The notes beneath the pieces are model-generated. The model saw nothing but the letters and a program-made list of their open reading frames with translations. It had not been told where the DNA came from and searched no databases. Shown here piece by piece: positions 58,330-64,000 of a stretch of 64,000 nucleotides of DNA. This stretch comes from Dicyema japonicum (Eukaryota > Dicyemida > Rhombozoa > Dicyemidae): assembly GCA_011109175.1 (NCBI GenBank), contig RDEW01000033.1, positions 596,207 to 660,206 of the forward strand, read 5' to 3'. Each line of letters starts with the position of its first letter. Position 1 is the first letter of the stretch. The translations under genes were made by a program, and so were the position numbers.

Positions 58330-60069
58330 ATGAGCAACACTAGTTTAGTTGGGTATGTTTATATTAATTAAATTTAGACGACTTCCACAAGCAAAACACA
58401 GTTTAAGCTACCAAAATACTATTTCTGAACCAGAATCAGTTAGCTTTACACATTTATAATTGCAGAGAATAGTTCCTGTTAGTGGAGTTCCAAAACTAGG
58501 ACAGCGACAAGGATGGGTACCTAGACGAGCCACAGACTTTGAGGATGGTGGAGCTTTCCCAGAAATCCATGTTGCTCAGTACCCACTGGGAATGGGACTC
58601 GAAAAGACCAAATCCAATGCCATATCAGCCACACTTGACTCTGAAGGCCGAATAAACTTTGACGCTGTTGTTAAACAGGGCCAGCCAAACAATCGTGTTA
58701 TTTTTTCCCGCCTAAAAGACATGAAACCTACAACTTTCGACGAATCTGACCCTCCATGCAGAAACCCGATGATGATGACGCTACTAAGGTTGGTTCCATG
58801 CAATATTCAGATACATGACGAGACTCAGAATGCAGTGAACAAGATTTTGGGCACAAAAATGGAGGCAACTTCTTTTCTCCCTAAATTCGAGGAGCCTGTG
58901 ATTTACAGGTATCACGTGGGTCTTCATTTAGACACACTCCATCCGAACAAGGGATGGCCTTCAACTCTGGGGCCAAACAGAGGCTCATCAGAGTGTTTGA
59001 GGCTCAGAAAGACCCAATAGAACCCTCTAGGTTCAGAATAAACCGAAAGATCCCACGTGGGCCACCATCTCCTCCTGCCCCAGTGCTGAGGTCCCCAGAT
59101 CACAAGGTAGAGTTAGGTAATGAGTCAGCCCACGCAAGAGGAGTTACAGAATTGGAAGATTCCTCCGTGTATATCTAACTGGAAGAACAACCGAGTAGGC
59201 CTCGTGCACATAACTGTAGGGATTCACAGTGCCGTTGGATAAACGATTGGCCGCTGATGGAAGGGGTCTGCAGACACTACACATAAACGAGAAGTTTGCA
59301 AAATTCGCTGAAGCATTGTACATAGCGGACAGAAAGGCGAGAGAGGAGGTTGAGAAGAGGAATCAATATCACGAACGAGTGGCACAAAAAGCGAGGGAGA
59401 GAGAGGAGGAGAGACTGAGGTTGGCAGCCCAGAGAGCACGCGAAGAGAAGACAATGTACAAACCTGTGGTGGGGGATGATGAGTTTGCTGAGAGAGAGGA
59501 ATACCGAGTGGTAAAGCAGCATGAACGACAGAGAGAACGGAATATTGCTAGAAGGGACCCCTCAAAGAAGTAATAGTGATGGTTATGGCAGGGGGAAGAC
59601 CAGGGAACGGGATATCACAGAGAAGATCGCCATTGGGATCCCCAACGCTAATGTAGCTAGGGGGGATACGGACAAGTTTGACGCTCGGTTATTCAATCAA
59701 CCTCAGGGATTGGACACTGGCTTTAATGATGGAGATGATGAAGGATATAATGTCTATGACAAACCGTGGAGGTCGGAAGTTGGAGGGCAGATCTACAAAC
59801 CATCAAAATCCATGATTGATAGAGAGAACTACGGAGATGAACTACAGAAGGAGATTAATACTAATAGGTTGGGGTTGGAGTTATGCAGATTTGTGCCCGA
59901 GAAGGGGTTTAAGGGAGCTGACAAGGGAGCACGAGCTGATGGAGGACCTGTTCAATTTGAGAAGGAGGCTGATCCATTTGGATTGACCAAGTTCTTTAGT
60001 GATGCCAAATCTGGTCATAAGAGAAGTGGAGGGGATGAGGAAACATCTTCTTCTAAAAGAAGACATTGA
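58330..60069 (+). CDS. SNW1: SNW1/SKIP (Prp45) splicing factor
   Basis: A largely disordered spliceosome scaffold (yeast Prp45) and transcription co-regulator. Exons join over introns at 58,353-58,377, 58,439-58,465, 58,909-58,931, 59,107-59,128, 59,195-59,219, 59,570-59,591 and 59,868-59,888, giving about 524 residues. Start MSNTSLVG. The SKIP/SNW hallmarks follow: GWVPRRATDFEDGGAFPEIH, VAQYPLGMG, then HTPSEQGMAFNSGAKQR, QKDPIEPSRFRINRKIPRGP, SPPAPV and WKIPPCISNWKN. VPLDKRLAADGRGLQTLHIN contains the SNW box region, followed by a charged helix of about 100 residues, ALYIADRKARE and FDARLFNQPQGLDTGF. The C-terminus is PVQFEKEADPFGL...SSSKRRH. Around 58,754-58,810 the conserved reading would use one extra base plus a 22-nt intron. 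Left unspliced, that stretch stays open but replaces DDDATK by unrelated residues. The intron at 58,909 contains CACGTG. Confidence 0.95.
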
Positions 60070-60779
60070 TTTTTTTGGATTTTAATTTTAAAATAAGTTT
60101 TTAATGTGTTATACTGCAACGAAAATATTTAATTTATACTTCTTATTTTTATCACGACATACTTTAATGGAACCACGTGTATTTGTTGTGGAATTAGAAG
60201 CGAAATTGAAAAGTGACTAAACTTGGAGGAAGAATATACACGATTTCGTCTTTACGTGTGTGCACCTCCGAAGAAAACATGGTACTAAGCACAGATCTTC
60301 TGAGATGAGCGGTTTAGAACTGTTTTTCCCGAGGACGGTCGGAACGGAACTTTCACATCTGGGATGTGGACATCATCCATCAAAAACTTTGCTTGCTTTC
60401 GACCTAGGTTTTGACTTGAAAGGTGGTAGTTCTAATAGATGAATCTGAAGTCAGAGAACAATAGTTCATATTAGAATTGATTGGAAGTATAAAAATCCGT
60501 CAGATTTGTTGTTGTTATTTATAATTAAAGTTAGCAGTAAGACAACAAAATAGTCATTTTTGCAACAATAATAAAGAGGAATCCTCAAAAAATAAAATAG
60601 TCAACTATCATTTCACCGCAAAACAATAGTATCAACTACATTCCATACATCTAACAAAGTTGACTCAATTCATAGGATGGACTGAGATGTATTAGTCTCT
60701 CACATGAAAGAACTGTATTAGTCAGGAATTCGACTAAGCTTTTGATTCCGTACCGAGGAAGGCTTTAAAATTTAAAATT
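60070..60779. other. SNW1 3' flank, nothing recognised
   Basis: CACGTG at 60,174. Short frames only. Confidence 0.35.
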
Positions 60780-61250
60780 TTCACCATCACTATCCACCTG
60801 AAGATCCAGATGTGGCTGGCAAAGTTCATCAATGGCTGAAGAGGCTAAGTTGTGATGAACAATCGAAAATCAAAACTAAGATACTTTCCCACGGGATCCC
60901 TCAAGGATCCTCACTAACGCCGGTATTATTCACTCTTTTACAAGAGACCTTCTAACCACAAAATCTCAAAAAATCATCCGTCTGTCTTATGCCGACGATC
61001 TCATTGTGGCAGCAATAAACGTGATCACAAAGAGGCTACTTGGAGGGCTCATTAGACGTTCGACAATATGAGTCCATGGTTCCTCAAGAATCGCATGAAT
61101 ATGTCCCCTGGAAGTAGAACACTAGGGTTATCTCTTCCTACAGGAAACATATGTCTCTCGATCCTAAATTAACTTGGAATGGAGAAGTATTCCAGTTAAG
61201 AAGAACCCCTCAATCCTCGACCTCTTTTGGAAAATCAAGACATCCAAAAT
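60780..61250 (+). mobile_element. LINE RT fragment (same family as 36.9-39.3 kb)
   Basis: Frames read KIQMWLAKFING, then a decayed GIPQGSSLTPVLFTLLQE and LSYADDLIVAA. NMSPWFLKNRMNMSPGSRT and LGLSLPTGNI follow. This is the GxPQGSxLxPxLF...YADD order of the RT palm, as at 38,310-38,600. Confidence 0.7.
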
Positions 61251-61699
61251 ATATAAATTGACAGCAGTAAATAATAATAGTATTAACAGCATTTAGAAAT
61301 GCATTCTATTCAATAATTATAAGCAGGGCGAGTTGTTTCTAGCACTTTAAACATTTATTAGCGCAAAAAGCAAAAAAATAAATATTATCAAAAAATAGCA
61401 CTTATGAAAATAAAATCTATAATTATAATGACATGCGACGTTTAATATTTTTTTAAATTGAAAACAATTTATTACATAACAGGACAATCAAAATAATCAC
61501 CTGATAGGATGGAATGGCTGTTTCCCATGACAACTGCCAAAGAAATCCTTTGCTAACTCGGTTTCCCGACGCTTATTGTTATCTTTCGAAATCATTTACT
61601 CAAGCGATCTTAGAAAAGAGACCTTCTTGGGTCCAACAACAACGGGTTGAACATGAAGTCTTGTGGAGAGGCTGTCGTATTTTTTATCTTGAAATTCTC
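61251..61699. other. Intergenic, nothing recognised
   Basis: AT-rich with a single frame at 61,514-61,702 without motifs. Confidence 0.3.
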
Positions 61700-61895
61700 T
61701 AAAGTCAGAACAGTTCCCCAGCTTTCAACGCGGAACCAGCCATCTGTACGCTTTCCATCTCTACGATCCAGGCCCACGGTTCCAGAGACGACGGGAATAT
61801 AGCCGCCTCAAGAGAGCGCTTCACAACCCCGTTGATGGCTGCATGCCTCCGGAACCGCCTCTGCTGAGACGGCAAGAGAGCAGGTGAAGTCATTT
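61700..61895 (-). mobile_element. RLE-type LINE scrap, copy E
   Basis: The minus strand reads RRFRRHAAINGVVKRSLEAA and SLEP, then, one frame over, GLDRRDGKRTDG-like codons. This matches RHKAINGIVKRALESAG...EPVGLDRGDGKRPDG of the intact copy at 14,290-15,125. Confidence 0.65.
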
Positions 61896-62929
61896 AACAT
61901 TATTATTATTGAAGTTCCTGTCGTTTTTAAATATTAAGCATTTTAATAGCTTTCTGCAGATGAAAAGGATACTTGACATTGTGACATTGTGACAAATAAG
62001 ATAATCCCAATTGAAAATTTGTTACTCTGACACATTTTTAAATCCATTTCGTTCATTTTTCCTTCTATGTAATTCTTTATATCGCCGAGTAAATAGTTTT
62101 GAATATCATTAAACCAGCTTCCCATCTACATAAATTAAATAAGGATAATGCATCCGATGCCCTTAAACAAATGACACTGTTCGGTTTTTAACTGTGACAG
62201 CTTAAACAATCGGGATATGCGTACTTTTACGCAGAATCATTTGTAGAACAGTTGACTTTAAATAAGCAAATCAAACAAGATAGTTTCCCAGTAGGTTAGG
62301 GTGTATATTGTGTTCTGGAGAAGGGTTACCGGTTCCATTTGCATCTTCCAACTCTTATTTAATTTGTTTTAATGTTTTCTAGAATTGATAAGAACAACTT
62401 TTCCCGTTCAGGCGATTGACCAGGTGACGCCATCTATATGCTCTGATTGATACTTAGTTTTCTGATGGTTTCAAAGATTTCAAGTCTTTCGGATGGCATC
62501 GTTTCATAAGGTTTCTCCTTTTTGAGTGTAAGTTTCCGGGAATTGATGGTTTGTGAGAAAGAACTGTCGGCAATTTGAATGACTACTGATAATTTTGCGA
62601 TGAGAGTCTTTTGGCCAATTCCACGTCAACCAAGATACAGAAACCAGACCAATCAACCGTCCTATAGTTCTTGAATATTTTCACTTCAGCTCGCAGTATC
62701 CGGTCTCTTCGAAATCCTCTTAACATAAGGATGATGGATTGTGGTGGCTGTAAAGACCATAATTCACATTCCATGAAGCAAGTCCTGTTAAAGAGGGAAC
62801 ATAAGTTAAATTGGAAGATGTGCAGCTATCAGTGCTCCTTAATGCGGTTCTTGAGTGTAATTTAGTGTCATTTAGAATAATCGTCTCAATAAGATCATTT
62901 GTGATCTCAAGTACTGTGAAGCAAGCCAA
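61896..62929. other. Unassigned DNA
   Basis: Minus frames at 62,583-62,774 and 62,720-62,953 (VDWSGFCILVDVELAKRL) may be transposon debris leading to the LINE tail that follows, but no motif confirms this. Confidence 0.3.
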
Positions 62930-63000
62930 ACTAACCACTTTCACGAGACCCATGATACTTATAGCCCGGCATGTGCGACATAAGACACGATTTGGATATT
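62930..63000 (-). mobile_element. LINE 3' tail
   Basis: Reverse strand CACATGCCGGGCTATAAGTA then TCATGGGTCTCGTGAAAG matches the LINE end at 19,386-19,425 and the SINE tail. Confidence 0.6.
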
Positions 63001-63114
63001 AATCTCTTTCAAATACTTCGACTGTTAGCTGGAATTTCAATGAGTTCAGTTCATTTTCAGATTACAACCTTTTACAGGTTTTTTTGTAAGACGATTGGCT
63101 GAGTTACTCTAGGT

Positions 63115-64000
63115 CAGTGGTTCTTAACCTTTTTTAAGTCAGCGCCCCTTTACGATTTAATTTTTTCAATTGCTGGTTTGTACGTAGAAACTTTTTTTCC
63201 ATCATTAAAGTGCAATGCCTACTGACCAAATTTTAATATTATCAAATATTACTAATTATTTTTAAAATTAAAAAGTTTATTCACAAAAAAACTTTTTTTG
63301 TTATATAAAAACAAATTTAGTGACTGCCGTCATCAGTGGAAACTCACTGCGGAACTGGATTGTCTAGAAAGGACACTCACACATGAAAAAGAAAAAAAAG
63401 TGAAGATCAATCCTTGGTTCTACGATTAGTTAAAATTAACTGTTCTTTACTTAAATAAAGTGTGTGTCCTGCCTATGCGGAGCTATAAATACTATGGCTC
63501 TCGTGAAAAGGCTTTAAAAAAGTGACTGCCTTGTGCTTGATGAGAATTTGTCAATTCCTTTATGTCAGCTTCCATAGTTGACAAACTTAGTCTCAAATCT
63601 CCTCTATTCACAATTTTTAATTAATTAATTTATTTTTTTAATTTATTTTTTTGACTTTAGCTTCAAAGTCATATTTCAGATTTAATAAATTTTCTGTTAT
63701 TTCTGTAGAAAAGTAGCATTTTCAGCTTCAAATGGATTTATTTACGGAATCTAAAAATTTAAATTTTCTAAATCATTAAAGCGAATTTGTATGTCGTCCC
63801 TTAACTTTTTTAGATGCAAACAGTAACATTCACAGTCTGAATCCGTTAATTTTTTCAACCCAAACAATATTATTGCGAAGTATAAACCCCAAATTTTTGT
63901 AGACTTGAAAAATTAATAAAAATCTTTTTTTAATCTTGTTTTTATGGAGCACTAATTTTTCAATAAAAGGCATGATAATTCCTTTTCATCAATAAAGGCA
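63115..64000 (-). mobile_element. Second hAT element, continues past window end
   Basis: It starts CAGTGGTTCTTAACCTTTTTT then AAGTCAGCGCCCCTTT, a typical hAT terminus preceded by the candidate target octamer CTCTAGGT (63,107-63,114). The reverse strand codes decayed transposase C-terminus: LKKLRDDIQIRFNDLENLNF, then NPFEAENATF, then RLSLSTMEADIKELTNSHQA and QGSH. This is the last part of FAM200/ZBED5-type hAT transposases (LRxxFxxRFxDL...NPF...LRLxLxxxExxIxxL). The N-terminal part and other end lie beyond 64,000. A SINE is inserted inside. Confidence 0.8.
63329..63520 (+). mobile_element. tRNA-derived SINE, copy 4, 5'-truncated, nested in hAT
   Basis: Begins within the SINE body at GTCATCAGTGGAAACTCACT and runs through the tail TGCGGAGCTATAAATACTAT then GGCTCTCGTGAAAAGGCTTT. 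It is flanked by AGTGACTGCC at 63,319-63,328 and 63,521-63,530, a perfect 10-bp target duplication. The site lies in the decayed hAT transposase reading frame, so the SINE is younger than the hAT element. Confidence 0.9.

Noticed and set aside
1-64000. CRISPR array, prokaryotic operon or phage region
   Set aside because: No regularly spaced repeats or polycistronic layout; micro-introns and LINE/hAT/SINE content are eukaryotic.

Overview
The window looks like nuclear DNA of a small-bodied animal with very compact genes. Nine protein-coding loci can be identified by family. They are split by tiny GT-AG introns: I modelled about 70, nearly all 21-29 nt, with outliers of 18 and possibly 41 nt. 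The gene content is animal-like: long-tailed class I myosin, kinesin-5, PP6 catalytic subunit, RAD17, SNW1/SKIP, Rrp6/EXOSC10, RTCB and a DNAJC17-like protein. Introns of about 22-27 nt in animal genes are known from dicyemid mesozoans (Dicyema), so a dicyemid is my best guess. That is inference, not something the sequence names.

Layout. 0.6-2.3 kb: decayed, intron-containing RTCB copy (-). 2.4-6.7 kb: mixed-up fragments of LINEs with restriction-like endonuclease (RLE) domains. 6.7-7.6 kb: complete non-autonomous hAT element with an 8-bp target-site duplication. 8.2-8.7 kb: ankyrin ORF. 9-12.6 kb: LINE pieces and a tRNA-derived SINE. 13.2-14.2 kb: PP6 catalytic subunit (-), with an RLE-type element directly upstream. 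15-19.5 kb: LINEs. 20-21 kb: unrecognised split gene (+). 23.9-24.4 kb: J-domain protein (-). 24.5-26.2 kb: LINE pieces. 26.8-28.1 kb: RAD17 (+). 30.7-33.4 kb: kinesin-5 (-). 33.5-42.2 kb: LINE and hAT debris, including an APE-endonuclease LINE with ORF traces over 2.4 kb. 42.2-45.9 kb: myosin I (-). 46.8-50.3 kb: full SINE and LINEs. 50.5-51.3 kb: protein with three dsRNA-binding domains (+). 52 kb: SINE. 53.2-55.6 kb: Rrp6/EXOSC10 (+). 56.8-58 kb: LINE ends. 58.3-60.1 kb: SNW1 (+). 60.8-64 kb: LINE and RLE scraps and a second hAT element carrying a nested SINE.

The genes do not form an operon or pathway. They are housekeeping genes for tRNA ligation, RNA decay, splicing, phosphatase signalling, checkpoint, mitosis and actin motility, scattered among decayed retrotransposons. 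Four window-wide signals stand out. The palindrome CACGTG occurs 40 times, about five times expectation, including inside micro-introns. Several otherwise conserved genes each appear to have lost one base in a C or G run. The SINE shares its 3' tail with a LINE present in the window. Introns are extremely short everywhere.
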